From positions 186,001-250,000 of the forward strand of contig NZ_CAJHCP010000005.1 in the NCBI RefSeq assembly GCF_904848625.1: DNA of 64,000 bases. Direction: 5' to 3'. Both the position numbers and the translations under genes were made by a program. The notes under the pieces were generated by a model. It did no database searches. It worked only from the letters and a program-made list of their open reading frames with translations, and was not told where the DNA came from. Below are positions 1-9,474 of the stretch, piece by piece; the first letter of the stretch is position 1; every line of letters starts with the position of its first letter. Origin of the DNA: Paraburkholderia metrosideri (GTDB lineage: Bacteria; Pseudomonadota; Gammaproteobacteria; Burkholderiales; Burkholderiaceae).

Positions 1-345
1 CACGCCGGCAAAAAGACGCGCTGGACGCAGGTTGATGTACTGATCGAATTCGCGACGGAACTTCAGCAGCGAACCCCACAACGAGATGTGATCAGGGACG
101 GTGTCCGGCCAGCCCACTGCGCCGAACAGAATGGCGTCGACGGATTGCAGTTGGGCTTTCCAGTCGTCGGGCATCATCTTGCCGTGCTTCGCGTGGTAGT
201 CGCAACTCGCCCAGGCAATGTGCTGATACTCGAGTTCGATGCCGAAGCGCTGCCTGACTGCATCCAGCACGCGAAGGGCTTCGGGCATGACTTCGACGCC
301 GATGCCGTCGCCGGGGATGACTGCGATCCGATATTTCTTCGACAT
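1..345 (-). CDS. ttuC: Tartrate dehydrogenase / D-malate dehydrogenase-type enzyme (3' end outside window)
   Basis: The 115 N-terminal residues are visible. They begin MSKKYRIAVIPGDGIG, the NAD-binding opening of the beta-decarboxylating dehydrogenase family (isopropylmalate, isocitrate and tartrate dehydrogenases). The stretch around FGAVGWPDTVPDHISLWG, followed by LLKFRREFDQYINLRPARLF, is the substrate-loop region and matches the tartrate/D-malate branch better than LeuB. Family members oxidise tartrate, D-malate or meso-tartrate in the cytoplasm using NAD and Mn2+. The ATG at 345 has a strong ribosome site (taggagga, about 353-360). The gene lies about 100 bp downstream of prpR on the same strand. 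Which substrate is used cannot be told from this fragment. Confidence 0.85.
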   Translation of the reverse strand, partial: MSKKYRIAVIPGDGIGVEVMPEALRVLDAVRQRFGIELEYQHIAWASCDYHAKHGKMMPDDWKAQLQSVDAILFGAVGWPDTVPDHISLWGSLLKFRREFDQYINLRPARLFAGV

Positions 346-445
346 CTCGTGCTCCTCCTATGGGGTTTTCGATAATCCAGTGCCGGCCATTTTATTCCTG
401 CGGCTCCAGCAGGAAATGACGTTTTAACCTACGGCGATGACGACG

Positions 446-2407
446 TTACTCACTGCGCCCCGCATTCAGCTTGCGCCATAACGTCGTCTTGCTGATACCG
501 AGTGCCTCGCACACTGCATCCCGATCGCCGCCGTGTGCCGCGAGCGCAGCGCGGATCTGATCGGCTTCCACGTGACGACTGCGTTCGCGCAACGTGAGCG
601 CTGTCTGTTTCGTGCGGACTGGCTGGTCGACAATTTCCGGTGCAATAGTGCGCAGCATGTCGCGCGTGAGAATGGTGGCGCCGTCAGGCAGCATCTCCAT
701 GTCGGCGAGTTCGACCGCAATTCTTTCGATCACGTTCTGTAACTCGCGCACATTCCCCGGCCATGCGTAACGTCGCAATGGCGCGGCAAGGGCGGCGAGC
801 ACCCGTTCGGCAGCGGCCGCATCGGGCAGGTGAGCGGCGAGCCTCGGCTCACGCGCGGCGGCTTGCAGCAGCAGTTCGACGGCGAGCGGCAGCAGGTCGG
901 TGGGGCGCTCGCGCAGTGGCGGCAACGCAATGCTCAGAATGTTCAGCCGATAGTAGAGGTCGGCCCGAAAACTTCCCGCCTCGATGCCTTCGGTCAACGC
1001 GCGATGCGTCGCTGCAACCACGCGAATATCCACGCGCATCGGTTCCGTCGAACCCAGGCGTACCACTTCACGCTCCTGTAGCACGCGCAACAGCCGGCTC
1101 TGCAACGACAGCGGCATTTCACCGATCTCATCGAGAAACAGCGTGCCGCGATGCGCGACTTCGATCAGCCCCGCCTTGCCGCCCTTGCGCGCGCCGGTGA
1201 ATGCGCCTTCCTCGTAGCCGAACAACTCGCTTTCCAGCAACGCCTCGGGAAACGCACCGCAATTCATGGCGACAAACGCGAAGTCGCGTCGTGCGCTCAA
1301 CTGATGCATGCTCTGCGCGACCATTTCCTTGCCGGTCCCGCTCTCGCCGAGAATCAGCACGGTGGCGTCGGACCTCGCATAGCGCTGCACCAGCGTGCGT
1401 ACCCGTTCAATCGATTCGGACGCGCCGACGATATCGCCTAGCCGGTAACGCGCGCTGAACTGCTGCACCCGTTGTCGCGAACGCAACGTGCGATCGAGTC
1501 GTTCGACAGCGCGCGACTCCTGAAACGTCAACACGGTCCCCGCTGCGGCGTTGCTACTGGCAAGTGGTCCGCGATGCACGACATAGCTCGCGCCGCGAAC
1601 CGTGCAGAACGTGTCGCCATCCGCGTCCGGCAGACTGCCGGCGAGATCGGGCGCGAGATCGAGTAACGCGCGGCCCACGGCCTTCGTTGCGTCGATGCCG
1701 AGCACGCTGGCCAGGCGCTGATTCATCGCTTCGACGCGGCCTTGCGCGTCGAGTGCAACGACGCCGTCGCGCAGATGCTGCAGCAGATTGTCGAGCCGTT
1801 GACGGCGCACCGATTCGCGGCGGGTGGCTTGTGCGACTTCGAGTGCGGTGTCGAACGCCGCGCGCACCGACGCGCGCGAATACAGAAACACCGCGCCCAT
1901 GCCCGCATTGGCCGCGAGGTCGGTGACGAGTCCGGGGCCGACCACCACGTCGACGCCACGATCGCGCAGATCGAGCACGACGCTCTCCGCGTCCTGCGCC
2001 GACTGGTACGACGCGAACGTGACGTCGAGTGCATAGGCGGACGTGAAGCGCTGTACTTCATCCGGTGTGGTGCCGTGCGTCACCAGCGCCACTTTCGCGC
2101 CGTCACGCCGTGCGCGTGCCAGCGCATGCATCAGGTCGAAACCGGTCGGGTTGATCCGCACGACCGGCACCGACACGCGCGTCTTCAGATAGGCGCCGTT
2201 GGAGCCGCCAGCAATCACGACGTCGGGACGGCCCGCGCCTGTGCCTTCAATCTCGCGGACTGCGTCTTCGAATGCGTGCGACACGATGCGCAGGTCAGCG
2301 CGTTCGACGTATTCGCCCGCAATGTCGAAGAACAGATCGCGCAGCCGGCTGATGCTCAAGGCCCAGATGCGCGGACGCTGGGTGGGTTCGAAAGGAGGTG
2401 TGCTCAA
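446..2407 (-). CDS. prpR: PrpR, sigma-54-dependent activator of the propionate catabolic genes
   Basis: 653 residues. An N-terminal PrpR_N sensing domain (about 12-190) is followed by a PAS-like segment (about 205-300) and an AAA+ sigma-54 interaction domain. In the latter, Walker A GESGTGKE is at 354-361, the sigma-54 contact loop GAFTGA at 401-406 and Walker B GTLFLDEIGE at 421-430. A Fis-type helix-turn-helix closes the protein (ALGISKTTLWRKL). PrpR homologues sense 2-methylcitrate and drive prp transcription. The gene diverges from prpC, whose upstream region has a -24/-12 promoter, which fits. The only workable start is TTG at 2407: the nearest upstream ATG runs into a stop. It lacks a clear ribosome site, so expression may be weak. 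Confidence 0.95.
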   Translation of the reverse strand: MSTPPFEPTQRPRIWALSISRLRDLFFDIAGEYVERADLRIVSHAFEDAVREIEGTGAGRPDVVIAGGSNGAYLKTRVSVPVVRINPTGFDLMHALARARRDGAKVALVTHGTTPDEVQRFTSAYALDVTFASYQSAQDAESVVLDLRDRGVDVVVGPGLVTDLAANAGMGAVFLYSRASVRAAFDTALEVAQATRRESVRRQRLDNLLQHLRDGVVALDAQGRVEAMNQRLASVLGIDATKAVGRALLDLAPDLAGSLPDADGDTFCTVRGASYVVHRGPLASSNAAAGTVLTFQESRAVERLDRTLRSRQRVQQFSARYRLGDIVGASESIERVRTLVQRYARSDATVLILGESGTGKEMVAQSMHQLSARRDFAFVAMNCGAFPEALLESELFGYEEGAFTGARKGGKAGLIEVAHRGTLFLDEIGEMPLSLQSRLLRVLQEREVVRLGSTEPMRVDIRVVAATHRALTEGIEAGSFRADLYYRLNILSIALPPLRERPTDLLPLAVELLLQAAAREPRLAAHLPDAAAAERVLAALAAPLRRYAWPGNVRELQNVIERIAVELADMEMLPDGATILTRDMLRTIAPEIVDQPVRTKQTALTLRERSRHVEADQIRAALAAHGGDRDAVCEALGISKTTLWRKLNAGRSE

Positions 2408-2479
2408 GGCAGTGGGCTCGCGTCAGGCAACGGATGTCTCGCCATTATGCGCGTATCCGTTTCCAATCTGAAATTTCGA

Positions 2480-2498
2480 TTTCATTGTTGAAATGAAA
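2480..2498. promoter_or_regulatory. Palindrome, candidate PrpR activator site
   Basis: TTTCATT, five bases, AATGAAA: a perfect 7-bp inverted repeat lying about 65-80 bp upstream of the sigma-54 promoter of prpC and also upstream of prpR. Just before it (2470-2477) is a second small palindrome, GAAATTTC. The position fits an enhancer-type site for PrpR. Assignment to PrpR is inferred from position only. Confidence 0.6.
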
Positions 2499-2560
2499 CG
2501 CACAGGCTGCCACGATGCTGCTTTACGTGAAATCAGGCACTTAGCGCATGGCAGCACGCC

Positions 2561-2576
2561 TGGCCCGTTCTTTGCA
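2561..2576 (+). promoter_or_regulatory. Sigma-54 (-24/-12) promoter of prpC
   Basis: TGGCCCGTTCTTTGCA. The invariant GG and GC are separated by exactly 10 bases, as the RpoN consensus (TGGCAC-N5-TTGC) requires. It lies about 52 bases before the prpC start codon, and the divergent gene codes for a sigma-54 activator, which makes the call strong. Confidence 0.85.
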
Positions 2577-2627
2577 TTTAAGGCTTCACATCAAAAGCCT
2601 ACCCCCACAAAATCTGGAGACAGACAC

Positions 2628-3797
2628 ATGAGCGAAGCAGACAACAGCACGCCGGCCCAAGGCGCTTTCAAACCGAAGAAATCCGTCGCGCTGTCTGGCG
2701 TGACGGCGGGCAACACCGCGCTGTGCACGGTCGGCAAGACCGGTAACGATCTGCACTACCGTGGCTACGACATTCTCGACATCGCCAGCGCGTGTGAATT
2801 CGAGGAGATCGCCTATCTGCTGGTCCACGAAAAGCTGCCCACGCAGGCCGAACTGACTGCGTACAAGGCCAAGCTCAAGGGCATGCGCGGGCTGCCCGCG
2901 AACGTCAAGGCCGCGCTCGAATGGATCCCCGCCGCCGCCCATCCGATGGACGTGATGCGCACCGGCGTGTCCGTGCTCGGCACCGTGCTGCCGGAGAAGG
3001 ACGATCACAACCTGCCCGGCGCACGCGATATCGCCGACAAGCTGATGGCCTCGCTCGGCTCGATGTTGCTGTACTGGTATCACTACTCGCACAACGGCAA
3101 GCGCATCGAGGTCGAGACCGATGACGATTCGATCGGCGGCCATTTCCTGCATCTGCTGCATGGCGTGGAACCGTCGAAGGCGTGGGTCGACGCGATGCAC
3201 GTATCGCTGAACCTGTACGCGGAGCATGAATTCAACGCGTCGACGTTCACGGGCCGGGTGATCGCCGGCACAGGGTCGGACATTTACTCGGCGATTACCG
3301 GTGCGATCGGCGCGCTGCGCGGCCCGAAACACGGCGGCGCCAACGAAGTCGCGTTCGAGATCCAGTCGCGCTATCAAACGCCCGACCAGGCCGAAGCCGA
3401 CATCCGCCGGCGCGTCGAGAACAAGGAAGTGGTGATCGGCTTCGGTCACCCGGTGTACACGATCTCCGATCCGCGCAACAAGGTCATCAAGGAAGTCGCG
3501 AAGAAGTTGTCGAAGGAAGCGGGCAACACGAAGCTGTTCAGCATCGCGGAGCGGCTCGAATCGGTGATGTGGGAAGCGAAGAAGATGTTCCCGAATCTCG
3601 ACTGGTTCAGCGCGGTGTCTTATCACATGATGGGCGTGCCGACGGCGATGTTCACGCCGCTCTTCGTGATCGCGCGCACGGCCGGCTGGAGCGCGCACAT
3701 CATCGAGCAGCGGGTCGACAACAAGATCATTCGCCCCAGCGCGAATTACACCGGACCCGACGATCTGCCGTTCGTGCCGCTGGCTAAACGCGTTTGA
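2628..3797 (+). CDS. prpC: 2-methylcitrate synthase
   Basis: 389 residues. Condenses propionyl-CoA with oxaloacetate to 2-methylcitrate, first committed step of the 2-methylcitrate cycle. Citrate-synthase fold motifs are present: the catalytic histidine region [14 protein letters not shown], the [13 protein letters not shown] segment, and a C-terminal part with [12 protein letters not shown]. Length matches PrpC rather than GltA (about 430). The reading frame is open upstream to 2493, but that part contains the sigma-54 promoter, so the start is ATG 2628, preceded by ctggagac. First gene of the plus-strand prp operon. A terminator-like hairpin follows it before acnD, so downstream expression may be partly reduced. 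Confidence 0.95.
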   Translation: MSEADNSTPAQGAFKPKKSVALSGVTAGNTALCTVGKTGNDLHYRGYDILDIASACEFEEIAYLLVHEKLPTQAELTAYKAKLKGMRGLPANVKAALEWIPAAAHPMDVMRTGVSVLGTVLPEKDDHNLPGARDIADKLMASLGSMLLYWYHYSHNGKRIEVETDDDSIGGHFLHLLHGVEPSKAWVDAMHVSLNLYAEHEFNASTFTGRVIAGTGSDIYSAITGAIGALRGPKHGGANEVAFEIQSRYQTPDQAEADIRRRVENKEVVIGFGHPVYTISDPRNKVIKEVAKKLSKEAGNTKLFSIAERLESVMWEAKKMFPNLDWFSAVSYHMMGVPTAMFTPLFVIARTAGWSAHIIEQRVDNKIIRPSANYTGPDDLPFVPLAKRV

Positions 3798-3850
3798 TCG
3801 CGACGTATTTCTCCTCGCTTGCGTCGCCGGAAGGCGATGCAGCGAAATTT

Positions 3851-3891
3851 GGCCTTGGCTCGCTAGTACCCCGGGCCAAGGCTGCTTTTTA
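3851..3891 (+). terminator. Hairpin with T-run between prpC and acnD
   Basis: GCCTTGGC (3852-3859) pairs with GCCAAGGC (3875-3882), followed by tgctttttat. It looks like an intrinsic terminator inside the prp operon and could attenuate acnD-prpF relative to prpC, or imply a separate acnD promoter in the remaining 190 bases. Confidence 0.65.
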
Positions 3892-4080
3892 TCGACGCGG
3901 GTGTGTGATCGCCTAACCCACAGCCTAAACAGCGCAACGTTCAAACGCGGGCTTTTCAACCAGCGATAAACTACCCAGAGTGTCCGACCGGTCCATCAGC
4001 GCAATACCGCTGGAAAAGGCCCGGCGGATTGCGATTGGCCCCCGCCATCGTCCCCGGATCAATACTGTCTTTCCTACGCC

Positions 4081-6678
4081 ATGAATACTGCAAACCGCAA
4101 ACGCCTTCCCGGCACCTCGCTGGACTTCTTCGATACGCGTGCCGCGGTCGATGCGATCCAGCCCGGCGCTTACGACACCCTGCCGTACACGTCACGCGTG
4201 CTGGCCGAAAATCTCGTGCGCCGCTGCGATCCGGCAACGCTGACTGCGTCGCTCACGCAGATTATCGAACGCAAGCGCGAGCTGGATTTTCCGTGGTTCC
4301 CGGCGCGCGTGGTGTGTCATGACATTCTTGGTCAGACTGCGCTGGTCGATCTCGCCGGCCTGCGCGATGCAATTGCCGCGCAAGGCGGCGACCCGGCGAT
4401 GGTGAATCCGGTCGTGCCGACGCAACTCGTAGTCGACCATTCGCTGGCGGTCGAATGCGGCGGCTTCGATCCCGATGCGTTCAACAAGAACCGCGCGATT
4501 GAAGATCGCCGCAACGAAGACCGCTTCGACTTCATTAACTGGACCAAGCGCGCGTTCAGGAATGTCGACGTGATTCCTCCAGGCAACGGCATCCTGCATC
4601 AGATCAATCTTGAGCGGATGAGTCCGGTCGTGCAGGTGAAAGACGGCGTGGCGTTTCCCGATACGCTGGTCGGCACCGACTCGCATACACCAATGGTCGA
4701 CGCGCTCGGCGTGATCGCCATCGGCGTCGGCGGGCTCGAAGCGGAAAGCGTGATGCTCGGGCGCGCATCCTATATGCGGCTGCCGGATATCGTCGGCGTG
4801 GAACTCACCGGCAAGCCAGGCGAAGGCATTACGGCAACCGACGTCGTGCTTTCGCTGACCGAATTCCTGCGCAAGGAAAAAGTGGTCGGCGCCTACCTCG
4901 AATTTTATGGCGAAGGCACCAGCAAACTGACGCTCGGCGACCGCGCGACCATCGCGAACATGGCGCCCGAATTCGGCGCGACGGCCGCGATGTTTTATAT
5001 CGATGAACAGACCATCAAGTACCTCAAACTCACGGGCCGCGACGACGAACTCGTGAAGCTGGTAGAAACGTACGCGAAGCAAACCGGCTTGTGGGCCGAC
5101 ACGCTGAAGCGCGCCGAGTACGAACGTGTGCTGAGGTTCGATCTGTCTAGTGTGGTGCGCACGCTCGCGGGCCCGTCGAATCCGCATCGACGTCTGCCGG
5201 TTTCGGAGCTGGCGGCGCGCGGCATTAGCGGCAAGGTGGAGAACGAGCCTGGCTTGATGCCGGACGGCGCGGTGATCATCGCCGCGATCACGAGTTGCAC
5301 GAACACTAACAACCCGCGCAACATGATTGCCGCAGGCTTGATCGCGCGTAATGCGAACCGGCGCGGTTTGACCCGCAAGCCATGGGCGAAGACGTCGCTC
5401 GCGCCGGGATCGAAAGCGGTCACGTTGTATCTGGAAGAGGCAGGGTTGCTGCCGGAACTGGAGAAACTCGGCTTCGGCGTGGTCGCTTATGCGTGCACGT
5501 CGTGCAACGGCATGTCCGGCGCGCTGGACCCGGTGATCCAGAAGGAAGTGGTCGAGCGCGATCTGTATGCGACTGCGGTGCTGTCCGGCAATCGCAATTT
5601 CGACGGACGTATTCATCCGTATGCGAAGCAGGCTTTTCTCGCATCGCCGCCGCTGGTGGTCGCTTACGCGATTGCGGGCACGATTCGGTTCGACATCGAG
5701 AAAGATGTACTCGGTATCGATGCCGACGGTCATGCGGTCACGTTGAAAGATATCTGGCCGACGGATGAAGAGATCGATGCAATCGTCGCGTCGAGTGTGA
5801 AGCCCGAGCAATTCCGCAAAGTATACGAACCGATGTTCGCCGTTTCTGTCGATACGGGCGAGAAGGCCAATCCGCTTTACGACTGGCGTGAAATGAGCAC
5901 CTACATTCGTCGTCCGCCGTATTGGGAGGGTGCGCTGGCTGGAGCGCGCACGCTGAAAGGCATGCGTCCGCTGGCCGTGCTCGGCGACAACATCACGACC
6001 GATCACCTGTCGCCGTCGAATGCGATTCTGCTGGACAGCGCCTCGGGCGAATACCTCGCAAAAATGGGGCTGCCCGAAGAGGATTTCAATTCGTATGCGA
6101 CTCACCGCGGCGATCATCTGACGGCGCAACGCGCGACCTTTGCGAACCCCACATTGAAGAACGAGATGGTGCTCGAAGATGGCAAGGTCAAGGCCGGTTC
6201 ATTGGCGCGCATCGAGCCTGAAGGCAAGGTCACGCGCATGTGGGAAGCGATCGAAACCTACATGGAACGCAAACAGCCGCTGATCGTGATTGCCGGTGCC
6301 GATTACGGCCAGGGGTCGTCGCGCGACTGGGCGGCCAAGGGCGTGCGCCTCGCCGGCGCGGAAGCGATCGTGGCGGAAGGCTTCGAACGGATTCACCGGA
6401 CCAATCTCGTCGGCATGGGTGTGTTGCCGCTGGAATTCAAGGCGGGCGTGAACCGGCTGACGCTCGGTATCGACGGCACCGAGACTTTCGACGTGATCGG
6501 CGAACGCACGCCGCGTGCGGATCTGACGCTGGTGATTCATCGAAAGAATGGTGAGCGGGTGGACGTGCCGGTGACGTGCCGGCTCGATACCGCCGAAGAA
6601 GTTTCCATCTATGAAGCCGGCGGCGTGTTGCAGCGCTTTGCGCAGGACTTTCTTGAGTCGTCGAAAGCGGCGGCTTGA
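4081..6678 (+). CDS. acnD: Fe/S-dependent 2-methylisocitrate dehydratase AcnD
   Basis: 865 residues, aconitase superfamily, AcnD branch. It dehydrates 2-methylcitrate to a 2-methylaconitate isomer in the cytoplasm and works with PrpF in organisms without PrpD. The three cluster-ligating cysteines are in place: C406 in ITSCTNTNN, and C472 and C475 in YACTSCNG. The C-terminal swivel domain has GADYGQGSSRDWAAKG and ends at the normal AcnD length. The ATG at 4081 has no convincing ribosome site, but the N-terminus (MNTANRKRLPGTSLDFFD) is typical of the family. It lies between prpC and prpF, the standard AcnD context. Confidence 0.95.
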   Translation: MNTANRKRLPGTSLDFFDTRAAVDAIQPGAYDTLPYTSRVLAENLVRRCDPATLTASLTQIIERKRELDFPWFPARVVCHDILGQTALVDLAGLRDAIAAQGGDPAMVNPVVPTQLVVDHSLAVECGGFDPDAFNKNRAIEDRRNEDRFDFINWTKRAFRNVDVIPPGNGILHQINLERMSPVVQVKDGVAFPDTLVGTDSHTPMVDALGVIAIGVGGLEAESVMLGRASYMRLPDIVGVELTGKPGEGITATDVVLSLTEFLRKEKVVGAYLEFYGEGTSKLTLGDRATIANMAPEFGATAAMFYIDEQTIKYLKLTGRDDELVKLVETYAKQTGLWADTLKRAEYERVLRFDLSSVVRTLAGPSNPHRRLPVSELAARGISGKVENEPGLMPDGAVIIAAITSCTNTNNPRNMIAAGLIARNANRRGLTRKPWAKTSLAPGSKAVTLYLEEAGLLPELEKLGFGVVAYACTSCNGMSGALDPVIQKEVVERDLYATAVLSGNRNFDGRIHPYAKQAFLASPPLVVAYAIAGTIRFDIEKDVLGIDADGHAVTLKDIWPTDEEIDAIVASSVKPEQFRKVYEPMFAVSVDTGEKANPLYDWREMSTYIRRPPYWEGALAGARTLKGMRPLAVLGDNITTDHLSPSNAILLDSASGEYLAKMGLPEEDFNSYATHRGDHLTAQRATFANPTLKNEMVLEDGKVKAGSLARIEPEGKVTRMWEAIETYMERKQPLIVIAGADYGQGSSRDWAAKGVRLAGAEAIVAEGFERIHRTNLVGMGVLPLEFKAGVNRLTLGIDGTETFDVIGERTPRADLTLVIHRKNGERVDVPVTCRLDTAEEVSIYEAGGVLQRFAQDFLESSKAAA

Positions 6679-6774
6679 GTTGCCGCATGCAGTTCTACGG
6701 CTAACGTAATGCAGCACAGGGCGGTATGGACTTAAGCGCGTACCGCCCGCTTATCTCATCAGGATACGATTGTC

Positions 6775-7956
6775 ATGGCGCATCGACCGCAGATCAAAAT
6801 TCCGGCCACCTATATGCGTGGCGGCACCAGTAAAGGCGTGTTCTTCCGCTTGCAGGATTTGCCCGAGGCCGCGCAGGTGCCGGGCGCCGCGCGCGACGCA
6901 CTGCTGATGCGCGTGATTGGCAGCCCCGATCCGTATGGCAAGCAGATCGACGGCATGGGTGGCGCGACGTCGAGCACCAGCAAGACGGTGATCATCGCTA
7001 AAAGCAGCCGGCCCGATCACGATGTGGATTACCTGTTTGGACAGGTGTCGATCGACAAGGCGTTTGTCGACTGGAGCGGCAACTGCGGCAATCTTTCCGC
7101 TGCCGTGGGGCCGTTTGCGATCAGCGCGGGTCTGGTCGACCCGAGCCGTATTCCGCGCGATGGCGTGGCCACTGTGCGCATCTGGCAGGCCAATATCGGC
7201 AAGACGATCATCGGACATGTGTCGATGACCGATGGCGCCGTGCAGGAAACCGGCGACTTCGAACTCGACGGCGTGACGTTTCCCGCGGCTGAAGTGCAAC
7301 TCGAATTCATGAACCCGGCTGCGGAAGAAGAGGGGGCGGGCGGCGCGATGTTCCCGACCGGCAAGGTGGTCGACGATCTCGACGTGCCAGGCGTCGGCAC
7401 GTTGAAGGCGACGATGATCAACGCGGGCATTCCGACCATTTTCGTGGACGCGGAGTCGATCGGCTACAAGGGCACCGAACTGCAGGACGCGATCAATAGC
7501 GACGAGAAGGCGCTCGCGATGTTCGAAACGATTCGTGCCCACGGCGCGTTGCGGATGGGGCTGATCAAGCATCTGGACGAGATCGGGACGCGGCAGCATA
7601 CGCCGAAGGTCGCGTTTGTCGCGAAGCCGGCTGACTATGTTGCGTCGAGTGGCAAGCGGGTGACAGCGGGCGACGTTGATCTGCTGGTGCGGGCAATGTC
7701 GATGGGCAAACTGCATCACGCGATGATGGGGACGGCGGCGGTGGCGATCGGCACAGCGGCTGCGATTTCGGGAACGCTGGTGAATCTGGCGGCTGGCGGT
7801 GGCGAGCGGGAGGCGGTGCGGTTTGGACATCCTTCCGGGACTTTGCGCGTGGGAGCGGAGGCTCGGCTGGAGGGCGGCGAGTGGACCGTCACCAAGGCGA
7901 TCATGAGCCGCAGTGCACGGGTTTTGATGGAGGGCTGGGTGAGGGTGCCGGGGTGA
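6775..7956 (+). CDS. prpF: PrpF, 2-methylaconitate cis-trans isomerase partner of AcnD
   Basis: 393 residues. PrpF converts the trans-2-methylaconitate released by AcnD into the cis isomer that aconitase can rehydrate. The fold is of the diaminopimelate-epimerase type. Recognisable segments are MAHRPQIKIPATYMRGGTSK at the N-terminus, GMGGATSSTSKTVII, a DWSGNCGNLSAAVGPFA segment, and AGIPTIFVDAESIGYKGTEL. ATG 6775 follows acnD by about 100 bp, preceded by a modest site (tcagga). Obligate neighbour of acnD, so the assignment is safe. Confidence 0.95.
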   Translation: MAHRPQIKIPATYMRGGTSKGVFFRLQDLPEAAQVPGAARDALLMRVIGSPDPYGKQIDGMGGATSSTSKTVIIAKSSRPDHDVDYLFGQVSIDKAFVDWSGNCGNLSAAVGPFAISAGLVDPSRIPRDGVATVRIWQANIGKTIIGHVSMTDGAVQETGDFELDGVTFPAAEVQLEFMNPAAEEEGAGGAMFPTGKVVDDLDVPGVGTLKATMINAGIPTIFVDAESIGYKGTELQDAINSDEKALAMFETIRAHGALRMGLIKHLDEIGTRQHTPKVAFVAKPADYVASSGKRVTAGDVDLLVRAMSMGKLHHAMMGTAAVAIGTAAAISGTLVNLAAGGGEREAVRFGHPSGTLRVGAEARLEGGEWTVTKAIMSRSARVLMEGWVRVPG

Positions 7957-8366
7957 CGCGTTTGCCGTGAGTCCGTTGATGTGTGGTCTTGTTCCGGAAG
8001 CGGTCCTCGACTGATTCCGATGCCGGGCATTCGCGCGTTCAATCCGCCGGATGCCCGGATTTCCTTGTGTGGTTGATCCCGCGGCGCTTTTATCCTCTGC
8101 ATTACACGCAGTCCGGTCCGTCTCTCGTTAAGGACGTTCGCTCCTTAACCAAAAGTTATACCCCACCCGAAACTCGGCATACGACAGCCGGACGACATCT
8201 ATCTAGTATCTGCTCAACGGGAAACCCATTCCCGACTGGCCTGCTACGCGGGGTTTGCCGGCCCGACGCTGTCGCGCGGGCAGACGGGCTCCCCGACTGT
8301 ACGCAGAGAGCCACAGGAAGGACCCACTTCCTCATTCCAACCTGAATTCCTCTGGAGACATACGCC
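7957..8366. other. Intergenic stretch between prpF and the next operon, with a hairpin
   Basis: No credible gene. CCGGGCAT (8023-8030) can pair with ATGCCCGG (8051-8058) and probably ends the prp transcript, although the T-run after it is poor. The last 200 bases presumably hold the promoter of the oxidoreductase gene at 8367; I could not pick a clear -35/-10 pair. Confidence 0.5.
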
Positions 8367-9377
8367 ATGCCCACCCCAGCTCCCCTTCGCTTTGGCGTCC
8401 TCGGCGCCGCAAAAATCGCCCGCTCGTTCATCGCGGGCGTATCGACATCCGAACTCATCGAAGTGGCCGCCGTAGCCAGCCGCGATCTGGAAAAGGGCAA
8501 AGCATTTGCGAGCGAGCTGAACATTCCCAACGTGCACGGTTCCTACGAAGCGCTGCTCGACGACGCGACCATCCAGGCCGTCTACGTCCCTCTGCCGAAC
8601 ACGCTGCACGCCGAGTGGGTCATCAAGGCACTCGACGCGGGCAAACACGTGCTCTGCGAAAAGCCCATTGCGGTGTCGTCGGAAGACGCCCGTCGCATGT
8701 ATGACGCAGCGCGGCGCAATCAGGTCTTTCTGGCCGAAGCCTATCCGTACCGCGCGCAGGAACAGACCCTCGCATTGCAGCGCCTGCTGGCCGACGGCGC
8801 GATTGGCCGGGTCCAGACAGTGCATGCCTGTTTCGGCGTGACCTTCACCGATCCCGCCAACATCCGCCTCGATCCCGATCGCGGCGGCGGCGCGCTGCTG
8901 GATGCCGGCAGCTACGCGATGAACTTCCTGAGGATGGTCGCCGGCGAAAAGCCGACCCGTGTCAATGCGCTGGCCCGCTGGGCAGAGTCGGGCGTCGATC
9001 TGACCGTCGTCGCGAATCTGGAGTTTGCGAGCGGCCTGCTCGGACAGATCACCTGCAGCTTCAGCACCGCGTATCACCGTCACGCGCTGATCGCCGGCAG
9101 CGACGGCATTCTGGAAACCACCTTTCTGAATAGCCCGCCCGAAGCGGGACCGCCGGAGATCCACCTGCGTCGCGGCATCCCGTCGTCGACGCCACGCGAA
9201 ACGATCACCGTGTCCGGCAAAAGCGGCTTTCTGGTCGAAGCCGAAAGCTTCGCGCTGGCGATTGCGAAAGGCCCCGAACACTGGACCGGCTGCACCGAAC
9301 AGGAGTCGGTCGACACCATCGCGGCGCTCGAAGCGATCGCTCGCAGCATCCGCTCGGAAAAGTGGGAAACCGTCTGA
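8367..9377 (+). CDS. Gfo/Idh/MocA-family NAD(P)-dependent oxidoreductase
   Basis: 336 residues. The Rossmann opening RFGVLGAAKIARSFIAGV (about 6-23), AVYVPLPNTLHAEW and the hallmark EKPIAV loop (lysine used in catalysis in this family) are visible, followed by a C-terminal alpha/beta substrate domain. Family members oxidise sugars, sugar acids, inositols or trans-dihydrodiols; the substrate here is not readable. The ATG has a good site (ctggagac). It sits 100 bp before an MFS carrier of the anion/sugar-acid type and is probably co-transcribed with it, suggesting a carbohydrate or sugar-acid substrate. Independent of the prp genes by function. Confidence 0.85.
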   Translation: MPTPAPLRFGVLGAAKIARSFIAGVSTSELIEVAAVASRDLEKGKAFASELNIPNVHGSYEALLDDATIQAVYVPLPNTLHAEWVIKALDAGKHVLCEKPIAVSSEDARRMYDAARRNQVFLAEAYPYRAQEQTLALQRLLADGAIGRVQTVHACFGVTFTDPANIRLDPDRGGGALLDAGSYAMNFLRMVAGEKPTRVNALARWAESGVDLTVVANLEFASGLLGQITCSFSTAYHRHALIAGSDGILETTFLNSPPEAGPPEIHLRRGIPSSTPRETITVSGKSGFLVEAESFALAIAKGPEHWTGCTEQESVDTIAALEAIARSIRSEKWETV

Positions 9378-9474
9378 CCGCAGTCGACGCGTGATGCTTG
9401 ACGCGTGATGCACCTGCCAGCCGGCAGCCTCGAAAGACGCATAGAACGTCTGCACCTCGAATACCGGAGACGAT

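Noticed and set aside
2493..2627. N-terminal extension of prpC
   Set aside because: It would place the sigma-54 promoter inside the coding region; ATG 2628 matches the family start.
4192..6129. 645-codon open frame opposite acnD
   Set aside because: Shadow of the acnD codon pattern; arginine- and histidine-rich with no family motif.
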